From contig JAFZNG010000009.1 in the NCBI GenBank assembly GCA_017551025.1, positions 62,001 through 126,000 on the forward strand: 64,000 nt of DNA, given 5' to 3'. The stretch is from Paludibacteraceae bacterium. GTDB taxonomy: Bacteria; Bacteroidota; Bacteroidia; Bacteroidales; Paludibacteraceae. Made by a program: the position numbers and the translations under genes. Shown piece by piece: positions 1 to 7,849 of this stretch; within the stretch, counting starts at the first letter, position 1, and the number at the start of each line of letters is the position of its first letter. The notes under the pieces were generated by a model that did not search any database, was not told the origin of the DNA, and saw nothing but the letters and a program-made list of their open reading frames with translations.

Positions 1-2
1 TC

Positions 3-779
3 GTAGCCGGCGAGATCATCTGCGATCTGGCGCGTCAGCATCATGCACCTATCCTGCCTGTCGATAGCGAGCACTCGGCTATATTCCAGTCGCTCGTAGG
101 TGAAGACCGTAGCGAGATAGAAAAGATACTACTTACTGCCAGCGGCGGACCCTTCCGTACGTTCAGTCTCGAGCAGATGCAGTCCGTCACGGCGGCCGAT
201 GCGCTGCGCCACCCGAACTGGGAAATGGGTGCTAAGATCACCATCGACTCAGCCTCGATGATGAACAAAGGCTTCGAGGTGATCGAGGCTAAATGGCTCT
301 TCGGAGTGCCGGTGGAGAAGATCCAAGTACTGGTGCATCCGCAGTCGATCGTTCACTCGGCTGTTCAGTTCACCGACGGTGCGATCAAAGCCCAACTCGG
401 TGCACCCGACATGCGACTGCCTATCCAGTATGCCTTGTCCTTCCCCGAGCGGCTCACAGCCGACTTCCCACGCGCAGACCTCTTCTCGCTGGGTAGTCTT
501 ACCTTCGAGCAGCCCGACCTGCGTAGGTTCCCCAACCTCGGACTGGCCTACGAGGCGATGCGCAGAGGTGGAAACATCCCCTGCGTACTCAATGCGGCCA
601 ATGAAGTCGTTAACCTTGCCTTCCGTGAGGGACGCTGCGGCTTCCTGCAGATGTCTGAGATCATCGCCGAGACCATGACGCGGGCAGCATTTATCGCTAA
701 GCCTTCGTACGAAGACTACGTGGCTACCGATGCTGAAGCACGACGCATAGCTGAAGATGAATTAAAAATTAAAAATTAA
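3..779 (+). CDS. dxr: 1-deoxy-D-xylulose 5-phosphate reductoisomerase (3' part)
   Basis: The reading frame is open from the window edge, so the gene is cut at its 5' end; about 258 residues are present and roughly the first third is missing. DXR makes 2-C-methyl-D-erythritol 4-phosphate in the MEP isoprenoid pathway, in the cytoplasm. Family motifs visible are LLTASGGPF, the IDSASMMNKG helix and the VHPQSIVHS segment, all in the catalytic domain. The last residues (ELKIKN) and the stop codon are written by a heptamer repeat array, so the C-terminal tail is probably not ancestral. It heads a same-strand run into rseP. Identification is secure. Confidence 0.96.
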   Translation, partial: VAGEIICDLARQHHAPILPVDSEHSAIFQSLVGEDRSEIEKILLTASGGPFRTFSLEQMQSVTAADALRHPNWEMGAKITIDSASMMNKGFEVIEAKWLFGVPVEKIQVLVHPQSIVHSAVQFTDGAIKAQLGAPDMRLPIQYALSFPERLTADFPRADLFSLGSLTFEQPDLRRFPNLGLAYEAMRRGGNIPCVLNAANEVVNLAFREGRCGFLQMSEIIAETMTRAAFIAKPSYEDYVATDAEARRIAEDELKIKN

Positions 780-794
780 AAATTACGAATTAAT
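760..794. repeat. heptamer array, unit AATTAAA
   Basis: Five 7-bp units, three of AATTAAA followed by AATTACG and AATTAAT. The array carries the dxr stop codon and fills most of the dxr-rseP gap. Confidence 0.9.
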
Positions 795-801
795 AGATCG
801 A

Positions 802-2235
802 ATGATTCAAGCAATACAATTAATACTCGCCCTTAGTTTTCTTGTGGTCATCCATGAGTTGGGGCATTTTGCTTTCGCTAAGATCTTCCATGTGCGCGTG
901 GAGAAATTCTATATGTTCTTCAATCCCTGGATCAGCCTCGTGCGATTCAAGAAGTTTGAGGGTAAATGGCATGTGAAGTTTTTCCACAAGAACAAGGACG
1001 AAGAGTGGAATAAACATCCTGAGACCACAGAATTTGGTATCGGATGGTTGCCTTTCGGCGGATACTGCGCCATCGGCGGCATGGTAGATGAGACCCATAA
1101 GAGCGAAGACCTGGCAGCCGAACCCCAACCCTGGGAGTTCCGCTCCAAACCCGCATGGCAACGGATGTTTATCATCCTCGGCGGTATATTGGTTAACTTC
1201 ATCGCCGCTCTCGTCATCTTCTCGATGGTGCTGTGGCTGTGGGGTAAGGACGAACTGCCGCTCCGTAACGTCACGTCCGGTCTCTACTACTCCGAACTGC
1301 TGCAGCAGGAGGGTTTCCGTCAGCAGGATATGATCCTCTCTATCGACGGACAGGAACCGCAGGAACTGGGCGACGTCGTTCAGCTCCTCATCATCGAGGG
1401 AAAACGCAACGTACGCGTACTGCGTGGTACGGATACCGTATCGCTACGTATGTCCGAGGACCTGGGTGAGCGCTACCTGGCTATCCAGAATGACTTCGAC
1501 CGCGAGGAACGCGAGAAAGCACGCCGTGACAGCCAGTACCAGCGAGCTCATTATATCCTGATCCAGGAGTACGTACCCTTTGTTATCGATTCCGTCATGC
1601 CGGATAACGTGGCAGACCTGGCCGGACTGCAAGCGGGCGACAGCATCGTGCGCATCGATAGTATCGACTGCGGATGCCAGGCACTGGTGCAGAATGAACT
1701 GCGTCGTCATCCCCTGGATAGTATTACGATCGGTTACTACCGTCATGGTGCGTACCGCACCGCCGATGCTTTCCTGGGCGACCAGTGCAAACTCGGCGTC
1801 ATCATGCGCACCAAGTACGACTACTATCCGGTCAATCATACCGACTACGGTTTCTGGGCATCCATACCCGCAGGTATTCAGTACGGATGGGATATGCTCG
1901 TCATGTACGTCAAGCAGTTCCGCCTCGTCTTTACCAAAGAGGGTGCACAGTCGCTCGGCGGCTTCGGTGCGATAGGTAGTATGTTCCCCGCATTCTGGAA
2001 CTGGTACGCGTTCTGGCATATGACGGCCTTCCTGTCGCTGATCCTGGCCTTCATGAACTTCCTGCCTATCCCGGCACTGGACGGCGGATATATCCTCTTC
2101 CTGCTTGTGGAGATGATTACGCGTCGCAAACCCAGCGACAAGTTCCTGGAGAAAGCCAACGAGATCGGCTTCTGGGTACTCATCGCCCTGCTGGTGCTCG
2201 CTAACGGTAACGATATATTGAAACTCTTCTTTTAG
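802..2235 (+). CDS. rseP: RIP metalloprotease RseP (site-2 protease)
   Basis: Intramembrane zinc metalloprotease of family M50 that cuts membrane-anchored anti-sigma factors and remnant signal peptides. The HExxH zinc site is H18-E-L-G-H22 in the first membrane helix, and the second zinc-site motif (PALDGG) lies near residue 425. Between them are two PDZ-like domains at about 165-235 and 255-330, and membrane helices at the C-terminus. At 477 residues the length is normal for Bacteroidota RseP. It follows dxr, a common Bacteroidales arrangement. The ATG at 802 comes directly after the repeat array and gives the expected membrane N-terminus. Confidence 0.95.
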   Translation: MIQAIQLILALSFLVVIHELGHFAFAKIFHVRVEKFYMFFNPWISLVRFKKFEGKWHVKFFHKNKDEEWNKHPETTEFGIGWLPFGGYCAIGGMVDETHKSEDLAAEPQPWEFRSKPAWQRMFIILGGILVNFIAALVIFSMVLWLWGKDELPLRNVTSGLYYSELLQQEGFRQQDMILSIDGQEPQELGDVVQLLIIEGKRNVRVLRGTDTVSLRMSEDLGERYLAIQNDFDREEREKARRDSQYQRAHYILIQEYVPFVIDSVMPDNVADLAGLQAGDSIVRIDSIDCGCQALVQNELRRHPLDSITIGYYRHGAYRTADAFLGDQCKLGVIMRTKYDYYPVNHTDYGFWASIPAGIQYGWDMLVMYVKQFRLVFTKEGAQSLGGFGAIGSMFPAFWNWYAFWHMTAFLSLILAFMNFLPIPALDGGYILFLLVEMITRRKPSDKFLEKANEIGFWVLIALLVLANGNDILKLFF

Positions 2236-2238
2236 AAT

Positions 2239-2757
2239 ATGACCGATTATTTTGTTCATGAGTCGTCCTACGTGGACGAGGGTTGCCAAATAGGCAAAGG
2301 CACTAAGATTTGGCATTTTAGCCATATTATGTCGGGCTGTACGATAGGCGAAGATTGTAATATCGGTCAGAACGTGGTTATCTCGCCCAACGTAGTACTC
2401 GGTCGTAACTGTAAGATACAGAACAACGTATCTGTCTATACCGGCGTACGCTGTGAGGACGATGTCTTCCTCGGTCCGTCGATGGTATTTACGAATGTGA
2501 TCAATCCCCGTGCAGCGGTTAGTCGCAAGGACGAGTATCGCGAGACAATCATCCGTCGCGGTGCATCCGTTGGCGCCAATGCCACCATCGTCTGTGGACA
2601 CACCCTGGGTGAGTACTGCTTGATAGGTGCCGGTTCGGTTGTGACGAAAGACGTACCGGCCTACGCGCTCATGGTGGGCAATCCTGCTCGTCAGATAGGA
2701 TGGGTGAATGCCCACGGTGACAAGTGCGCTTCCCTGGAGGAAGCAATGGAGAATTAA
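2239..2757 (+). CDS. WbpD/WlbB-type UDP-amino-sugar N-acetyltransferase
   Basis: A left-handed beta-helix acyltransferase of 172 residues built from hexapeptide repeats (for example IGKGTKIWHFSHI and IGEDCNIGQNVVI). The protein resembles WbpD/WlbB, which acetylates UDP-2-acetamido-3-amino-glucuronate on the way to di-N-acetylated uronic acids of surface glycans. The gene starts 3 bp after the rseP stop, so it is translated from the same transcript. A matching WlbA-like dehydrogenase lies far away at 34802. The stop codon lies in a heptamer array. Family assignment is firm; the exact substrate is inferred. Confidence 0.85.
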   Translation: MTDYFVHESSYVDEGCQIGKGTKIWHFSHIMSGCTIGEDCNIGQNVVISPNVVLGRNCKIQNNVSVYTGVRCEDDVFLGPSMVFTNVINPRAAVSRKDEYRETIIRRGASVGANATIVCGHTLGEYCLIGAGSVVTKDVPAYALMVGNPARQIGWVNAHGDKCASLEEAMEN

Positions 2758-2779
2758 AAATTAAAAATTAAAAATTACG
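2752..2779. repeat. heptamer array, unit AATTAAA
   Basis: Four 7-bp units (three AATTAAA and one AATTACG). It contains the stop codon of the acetyltransferase gene and fills the gap to the next start codon. Confidence 0.9.
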
Positions 2780-2780
2780 A

Positions 2781-3221
2781 ATGATACAGAGAATTCAAAC
2801 ATTGTATTTGTTGGCCGTTGTGGCCTTGGGCATCGCGCTGTTTTGGTTGCCGGTGTTGCAGTTCGTTTCTCCCGATGGACAAGTATATCAACTGACTGCA
2901 CTCGGTGGTGCACCGCTCCAGGGATTATGGGGACTGACCGTCACGACGGTGCTTATCCCTCTATTAGCCTTGGTGGATATATTCCTCTATCGCAAACGTC
3001 TGGTGCAGGCACGCCTCAATATCTTCAGCGTCATGCTCTGTGTGGGCTACTATGGCGTACTGGCGATCTATGTATGGCTCGCCAAGATGAGCTTGCAGGC
3101 CGACTGGTATATCCTGCCGTGGGCATCTTTCCCGCTTATTGGTATGGTGCTGACCCTCATGGCTACGCGCCGTATCCTCAAGGACGAGGCTCTCGTGCGT
3201 GCCGCCGACCGCATCCGATAA
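2781..3221 (+). CDS. DUF4293-like membrane protein
   Basis: A 146-residue protein with four predicted membrane helices and the N-terminus MIQRIQTLYLL that is typical of DUF4293, a Bacteroidota-restricted family without known function. A short loop containing SPDG follows the first helix, as in relatives. Its start codon lies just after a heptamer array and its stop just before another, so the gene is framed by repeats. It probably shares the dxr-rseP transcript. No function is proposed. Confidence 0.8.
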   Translation: MIQRIQTLYLLAVVALGIALFWLPVLQFVSPDGQVYQLTALGGAPLQGLWGLTVTTVLIPLLALVDIFLYRKRLVQARLNIFSVMLCVGYYGVLAIYVWLAKMSLQADWYILPWASFPLIGMVLTLMATRRILKDEALVRAADRIR

Positions 3222-3224
3222 ATA

Positions 3225-3259
3225 GACAAAAGTCGAAAGAATAAAGACAAAAGACTAAA
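3225..3259. repeat. heptamer array, units GACAAAA/GTCGAAA/GAATAAA
   Basis: Five 7-bp units of related but unequal sequence (GACAAAA, GTCGAAA, GAATAAA, GACAAAA, GACTAAA). It fills the space between the DUF4293 stop and the MscS start. Confidence 0.85.
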
Positions 3260-3262
3260 TAT

Positions 3263-4270
3263 ATGCTTTTATTACAAGACATAGAAGTTACCGAGCAGGC
3301 GCAACAGGCCGCGCAAAAGCTCAGTGCAGACTCGGTTCATAATGCCGTTCAGACCGTGTTACAAGAGGTGCAAACCAATCCCGAAGGCTTCTGGCACCAG
3401 GCCGCGCAAGACTTGATGCAGTTTGGTCTCAAGGTGGTGGCCGCACTGGTTATTTACTTTGTAGGTGCATGGATTATCCGGTATATCAAGCGTCTGCTCA
3501 ATCGTATCTTTGAGCGCCGTAAGACCGAGCACACCTTGGCGTCCTTCATCAGTTCGCTGGTAAGCATTATGCTGACCGTCATGCTTATCCTGGCTACGAT
3601 CGGTACGCTGGGCGTCGATACCACCTCCTTTGCAGCGCTGCTGGCTGCCGGCGGTATGGCTATCGGTATGGCGTTGTCGGGTACGGTGCAGAACTTCGCG
3701 GGTGGTATCATGCTCTTGATATTCCGTCCGTTCAAGTCGGGTGACTATATCCGCGCCCAGGATCAGGAAGGTTATGTAATGCAGGTGACTATCGTCTCTA
3801 CCAAGATTCTGACGCTCAACAACAAGGTCGTTATCCTGCCTAACGGTAATATCTTCACCGGTAATATCGAGAACCTGTCTGCGCAGGGTATCCTGCGTCT
3901 GACTTGGGATATTAGTGTGGATTATGGTGTAGATGCCAAGGCTTGTAAGGAGGCTATGCTCGAGATTATGCGTTCCGACAAGCGCATCCTCAACGAGGCA
4001 AACTATCCGCATGTCAAGAAGAACGCTACGCCGATGCTGGATCCTACTAAAGTGCGCGAAATAGGTCATGATCCAAGCGTCATCATGGTGTCGCTCAATT
4101 CCAGCGATATTACCTTCCAGGCGCGTGGATGGGTACATGCCCATGAGTATCTGGCAGTGCAGGCAGACCTGCTGGAGCGGTTCTATACCGAACTGCCGCC
4201 ACAAGGCTTCACCTTCGCTTATCCGCACATGGATGTCAATATCACCCATCCGGTGGAGCTGAAAAAATAA
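3263..4270 (+). CDS. MscS-family mechanosensitive ion channel
   Basis: A 335-residue small-conductance mechanosensitive channel that would release osmolytes on hypo-osmotic shock from the cytoplasmic membrane. Three hydrophobic segments lie at about 48-70, 90-110 and 117-140; the last is glycine/alanine rich (AALLAAGGMAIGMALSGTVQ), as in the pore-lining TM3. A beta domain follows (IFRPFKSGDYI) and then the C-terminal vestibule domain. The N-terminal 45 residues before TM1 are amphipathic. It is last in the plus-strand run and converges on rlmN with only 10 bp between stops. Confidence 0.92.
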   Translation: MLLLQDIEVTEQAQQAAQKLSADSVHNAVQTVLQEVQTNPEGFWHQAAQDLMQFGLKVVAALVIYFVGAWIIRYIKRLLNRIFERRKTEHTLASFISSLVSIMLTVMLILATIGTLGVDTTSFAALLAAGGMAIGMALSGTVQNFAGGIMLLIFRPFKSGDYIRAQDQEGYVMQVTIVSTKILTLNNKVVILPNGNIFTGNIENLSAQGILRLTWDISVDYGVDAKACKEAMLEIMRSDKRILNEANYPHVKKNATPMLDPTKVREIGHDPSVIMVSLNSSDITFQARGWVHAHEYLAVQADLLERFYTELPPQGFTFAYPHMDVNITHPVELKK

Positions 4271-4280
4271 TTCGAAACAG

Positions 4281-5351
4281 TTATTCGGTGGATTGCGCTT
4301 TATTGAGTGCATTCACCAGCATACCGCACGCGGCGAGGATATCTTCGCCGCGGCTGCGGCGTATAGTAGTCGTGATACCATGCTCCGTGAGGTAGTCGCG
4401 CAGCCAGATCATCTGCTTCTCGTCCGATGCTGGGAAGGTTTGATCCACTCCTGCGTGGAAACGAATGAGGTTGATGCGGCAACTCAGCCCATGCAATAGT
4501 CGCACCAGTTCTTTGGCATGTTTTGGGGTGTCGTTCTGGCCGCCAAAACAGATATATTCGAAGCTCAGACGCCGCTGATGGGTCCAATCTTGGGTCTTAA
4601 TCAAGTCTAAAACCTCCCGAATAGGGTGGGCCTTCTCGATTGGCATAATCTGCTGACGCTCAATTGCGAACGGATTATGCAGAGAAATTGCCAAATGACA
4701 TTCGCTTTCATCCAGGAAGCGCTTCAGGCCTTTGGGGTAACCTACGGTTGAGACGGTGATGCGATGCGGCGACCATTGGCATCCCCACGGGGCAGTCATG
4801 GCCTGCAGGGCACGTAAAACCTCGTCGATATTGTCCATCGGTTCGCCTTCGCCCATGAGAACAATATTGGTAAGTGGTGATTGGTGATTGGTGATTGCCA
4901 ACCGATCAATCGAGAATATCTGGTTGAGTATATCTGCGGCCGACAGGTGTCCGTGGAAACCGAGCGTGCCGGTCATGCAGAAGCGGCAGCCCATTTTACA
5001 GCCTGCCTGCGTAGAGACGCATAGCGTAGCGCGGTCGTCCTCAGGGATGTAGACGCTCTCTATGTATTGGTTCTTGGCTTTTGGCTCTTGGCCATCGGCT
5101 TTTAGCTCAAAGAGGTATTTTTGAGTACCGTCCACCGACTCCGCTTGGGCTACGGGATCGTGCCGACCGATGGTGTAGTGTTGCTTGAGCGCCTCGCGAC
5201 CTTTTAAGGAGATATTCGTCATCTGGTCAAACGAGGTGGCACGACGCATATAGATCCATTCTGCCAGTTGCTTACCGGCAAAACGCGGTAGCCCTGCTTC
5301 CAGAGCTACCGCTTGTAATTCTTCCGGTGTTTTGCCCAGTAGGCTTACCAT
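4281..5351 (-). CDS. rlmN: 23S rRNA (adenine-C2)-methyltransferase RlmN
   Basis: Radical-SAM enzyme that methylates A2503 of 23S rRNA and A37 of some tRNAs. The [4Fe-4S] cysteines are in CKMGCRFC (C118, C122, C125). The start at 5351 overlaps the glyA stop by 7 bp and gives 356 residues; a longer frame upstream is just glyA in another frame. Two heptamer arrays sit inside the gene in frame: one adds [12 protein letters not shown]-type residues at about 83-97, the other writes TNHQSPLTN at about 154-162, just before the conserved GEGEP loop. Both fall where loops are expected. Confidence 0.95.
   Translation of the reverse strand: MVSLLGKTPEELQAVALEAGLPRFAGKQLAEWIYMRRATSFDQMTNISLKGREALKQHYTIGRHDPVAQAESVDGTQKYLFELKADGQEPKAKNQYIESVYIPEDDRATLCVSTQAGCKMGCRFCMTGTLGFHGHLSAADILNQIFSIDRLAITNHQSPLTNIVLMGEGEPMDNIDEVLRALQAMTAPWGCQWSPHRITVSTVGYPKGLKRFLDESECHLAISLHNPFAIERQQIMPIEKAHPIREVLDLIKTQDWTHQRRLSFEYICFGGQNDTPKHAKELVRLLHGLSCRINLIRFHAGVDQTFPASDEKQMIWLRDYLTEHGITTTIRRSRGEDILAACGMLVNALNKAQSTE
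4869..4896. repeat. heptamer array inside rlmN, unit GGTGATT
   Basis: One GGTAAGT followed by three perfect GGTGATT units, all inside the rlmN reading frame. Confidence 0.9.
5069..5110. repeat. heptamer array inside rlmN, unit GGCTTTT
   Basis: Six 7-bp units: GGTTCTT, GGCTTTT, GGCTCTT, GGCCATC, GGCTTTT, AGCTCAA. 42 bp long, so a whole number of codons, and read through in frame by rlmN. Confidence 0.85.
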
Positions 5352-6625
5352 GCGAAGAGGGGGTATTGGTTCATCTCGCGATTGACCTCCTCGCGTACCT
5401 TCTGGATATTTGCCTCCGATTCGGGGTCTTGCAGTACACGGTCGATGAGTTCTACGATCCATCCCATCTTATCTTCTTTCAGTCCGCGTGTTGTGATGGC
5501 CGGCGTACCGAAACGAAGTCCCGAGGTCTGGAAGGCCGAACGGGTATCGAATGGCACCATATTCTTGTTGGTCGTGATGTCGGCACTTACCAGCGCTTTC
5601 TCTGCTACCTTACCCGTCAGTTCCGGATACTTGGTGCGCAGGTCGATAAGCATGGAGTGGTTGTCCGTACCGCCCGAGATTACCTTATAGCCCTTGTCCA
5701 TGAAGTGCTGTGCCATGACGGCAGCGTTCTTCTTGACTTGCTGCTGATAGGTCTTGAATTCCGGCGTGAGTGCCTCGCCGAAGGCAACAGCCTTAGCGGC
5801 GATGACATGCTCCAGCGGACCGCCTTGCGTACCGGGGAATACGGCAGAGTCGAGCAATGCCGACATCATCTTGATTTCGCCCTTCGGCGTGGTCTTACCC
5901 CAGGGGTTGGGGAAGTCCTCGCCCATGAGGATCACGCCGCCACGCGGACCACGCAGGGTCTTGTGGGTCGTACTGGTGACGATATGAGCATACTTAACGG
6001 GGTTGTCCAGCAGTCCGGCAGCAATCAGTCCGGCGGGGTGGGCCATATCTACCATGAAGATAGCACCTATCTCATCGGCCACCTTACGGATGCGGGCGTA
6101 GTTCCACTCACGGCTGTATGCCGATGCACCGGCGATAATCAGTTTCGGACGCTCCTCGCGAGCGGTCTTCTCCAGGTTGTCGTAGTCGATCAGTCCTGTG
6201 TTCTCGTCCAGGTTGTAGGCTACGGCGCGGAACATAAGTCCCGAGAAGTTGACAGCCGAACCGTGGCTAAGGTGACCACCGTGACTCAGGTTGAGTCCCA
6301 TAAACGTATCACCGGCTTTCAGACAGGCCATGAAGACGGCCATGTTAGCCTGTGCACCCGAGTGAGGCTGTACGTTAACGTAAGCGGCGTTGTAGAGTTT
6401 TTTGAGTCGCTCACGGGCGATGTTTTCGCCAAGGTCCACTACCTCGCATCCGCCGTAGTAGCGGTGTCCGGGATAACCCTCGGCGTACTTGTTGGTCAGT
6501 ACGCTACCCATAGCTTCCAACACTTGATCGCTCACGAAGTTCTCACTGGCAATCAACTCAATACCTTTGGTTTGACGTTCCCGTTCCTGACGGATAATGT
6601 CAAAAATCTCTGTGTCACGTGTCAT
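5345..6625 (-). CDS. glyA: serine hydroxymethyltransferase
   Basis: PLP enzyme that interconverts serine and glycine and loads tetrahydrofolate with one-carbon units. The PLP lysine motif [13 protein letters not shown] is present, as is the N-terminal [11 protein letters not shown]. Length from the chosen start is 426 residues, normal for the family. The start at 6625 (MTRDTEIFD) is chosen because the promoter -7 box lies at 6656-6663, which rules out an upstream ATG at 6658. It is first in a two-gene minus-strand unit with rlmN. Confidence 0.97.
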   Translation of the reverse strand: MTRDTEIFDIIRQERERQTKGIELIASENFVSDQVLEAMGSVLTNKYAEGYPGHRYYGGCEVVDLGENIARERLKKLYNAAYVNVQPHSGAQANMAVFMACLKAGDTFMGLNLSHGGHLSHGSAVNFSGLMFRAVAYNLDENTGLIDYDNLEKTAREERPKLIIAGASAYSREWNYARIRKVADEIGAIFMVDMAHPAGLIAAGLLDNPVKYAHIVTSTTHKTLRGPRGGVILMGEDFPNPWGKTTPKGEIKMMSALLDSAVFPGTQGGPLEHVIAAKAVAFGEALTPEFKTYQQQVKKNAAVMAQHFMDKGYKVISGGTDNHSMLIDLRTKYPELTGKVAEKALVSADITTNKNMVPFDTRSAFQTSGLRFGTPAITTRGLKEDKMGWIVELIDRVLQDPESEANIQKVREEVNREMNQYPLFAW

Positions 6626-6655
6626 GATAGATAAATTTAGCATGTATTTTGACTG

Positions 6656-6686
6656 CAAAGTTACTACATTTTATTTAAATATGCAA
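6656..6686 (-). promoter_or_regulatory. promoter of glyA
   Basis: Bacteroidota-type promoter on the minus strand: -33 TTG at 6686-6684, 20 nt spacer, -7 box TAACTTTG at 6663-6656, about 30 nt before the glyA ATG. Confidence 0.8.
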
Positions 6687-6695
6687 GTTTTTTCG

Positions 6696-6730
6696 CAATT
6701 TTCAATTTTCAATTTTCACTTTTCAATAAT
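6696..6730. repeat. heptamer array, unit CAATTTT, between glyA and rlmH promoters
   Basis: Three CAATTTT units followed by CACTTTT and CAATAAT. It occupies the region where the -33 element of the rlmH promoter should be. Confidence 0.88.
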
Positions 6731-6736
6731 TTTGCG

Positions 6737-6744
6737 TAACTTTG
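6737..6744 (+). promoter_or_regulatory. -7 box of rlmH promoter
   Basis: TAACTTTG, 24 nt before the rlmH ATG. At the usual 20-nt spacing the -33 position reads TTT within the heptamer array, not TTG. Confidence 0.6.
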
Positions 6745-6768
6745 CACCCGATTTTAGATGCCGAAGGT

Positions 6769-7239
6769 ATGAAACTGACGTTACTGGTGGTAGGTAAGAC
6801 CACCAATCCGCAACTCGAGACACTGATCGCCGATTACCGCGAACGACTGACCCATTACGGTTCGTTCGCGATGCAGGTTATACCGGAATTGAAGAATACC
6901 AAGTCGCTCAGCCTGTCGCAGCAGAAGCAGCGTGAGGGCGAACTGATTCTGCAGACCGTACCCCAGACGGCCGATATGATTCTCTTGGACGAACACGGTA
7001 CGGAATATCGATCGATAGAACTGGCGCAGTGGTTGCAAAAGAAGTTGACAGCCGGTCGTGATCTCTGGCTCGTCATCGGTGGGCCGTACGGATTCTCAGA
7101 AGCGGTATACAGTCGCGCCAACGGTAAACTGTCGATCAGCCGCCTGACGTTCTCGCACCAAATGATACGTCTGCTGGTGGTAGAACAACTATACCGCGCC
7201 TTTACGATTCTGCGCGGTGAGAATTATCATCACGAGTGA
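6769..7239 (+). CDS. rlmH: 23S rRNA (pseudouridine1915-N3)-methyltransferase RlmH
   Basis: SPOUT-class methyltransferase that acts on pseudouridine 1915 in helix 69 of 23S rRNA in assembled 70S ribosomes. The 156-residue length is standard. Visible motifs are LLDEHG, the glycine-rich SAM knot IGGPYGF and the C-terminal EQLYRAFTILRGENYHH signature. The start at 6769 (MKLTLLVVG) is supported by the TAACTTTG box at 6737 and by family alignment; an in-frame ATG at 6742 lies inside that box. Its last 38 bp overlap the tail of the convergent coaE. Confidence 0.96.
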   Translation: MKLTLLVVGKTTNPQLETLIADYRERLTHYGSFAMQVIPELKNTKSLSLSQQKQREGELILQTVPQTADMILLDEHGTEYRSIELAQWLQKKLTAGRDLWLVIGGPYGFSEAVYSRANGKLSISRLTFSHQMIRLLVVEQLYRAFTILRGENYHHE

Positions 7240-7822
7240 GAGCCCGGATTACATCCTTGGCCAATAGGGCCGGGACGGTCTCAGCGCTACTATGGATGAC
7301 TATATCCGCTTGCATGGCCATGCGGGCTTCTTCGTCTTGCGCGCGCATGCGTGCACGTACCTTATCTATATCCTGCTCCGTAGGATGCGTATAGTCGCGG
7401 TTGAGTACCCGCTGTATGCGTAGCGCTTCGTCGGCTTCTACACGTACTACGTGGTCGCACAGTTCAGCGAGTCCGCTCGTATATAGAATAGCGGATTCTA
7501 CAAAGCAGTGTTTGCGTTGTTGGCGCGCAGTCCAATGCTTGACGTCAAACAGTACGGCGGGATGGACGATGCGGTTGAGTCGCTCCAGCAGTTCCGGGTG
7601 GCGAAACACTTGGCGAGCCACTATTTCGGTGCGATAGGTGTCGCCGTCAAAGACCTCCGAACCGAACAAACTCTCTACGCCGGAACGCACCATAGGATTG
7701 CTGACGATGATACGCTTGGCCTCCGTGTCGGTGAAATAGACCGGAAAACCCAGTTTTTCCAGTTCACGCGCGACGGCTGTCTTACCGCTGCCTATTCCAC
7801 CTGTGATGCCAATGACCTGCAT
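7202..7822 (-). CDS. coaE: dephospho-CoA kinase
   Basis: Last step of coenzyme A synthesis: phosphorylates the 3'-hydroxyl of dephospho-CoA. The Walker A loop GGIGSGKTAVAR is near the N-terminus and the NRIVHPAV substrate segment follows; 206 residues is typical. It is the final gene of the long minus-strand run from dxs and overlaps the end of rlmH tail-to-tail by 38 bp, so the last dozen residues are written antisense to rlmH. Confidence 0.95.
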   Translation of the reverse strand: MQVIGITGGIGSGKTAVARELEKLGFPVYFTDTEAKRIIVSNPMVRSGVESLFGSEVFDGDTYRTEIVARQVFRHPELLERLNRIVHPAVLFDVKHWTARQQRKHCFVESAILYTSGLAELCDHVVRVEADEALRIQRVLNRDYTHPTEQDIDKVRARMRAQDEEARMAMQADIVIHSSAETVPALLAKDVIRALTRDDNSHRAES

Positions 7823-7849
7823 AGTTGTTTTGCTCCGGTTCTAAACCGG

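Noticed and set aside
1444-2715. 423-residue minus-strand frame across rseP and the acetyltransferase gene
   Set aside because: Antisense to two clearly identified genes and without any recognisable motif; long antisense frames are common at this base composition.
5327-6634. 435-residue plus-strand frame over glyA
   Set aside because: Antisense shadow of a certain housekeeping gene.
6742-6768. Upstream start for rlmH at 6742
   Set aside because: It overlaps the TAACTTTG -7 box, so it would not be in the transcript.
7833-7848. CCGGTT/AACCGG hairpin between the MBOAT gene and coaE as a terminator
   Set aside because: Followed by A-rich, not T-rich, sequence on the coding strand and placed inside an apparent operon.
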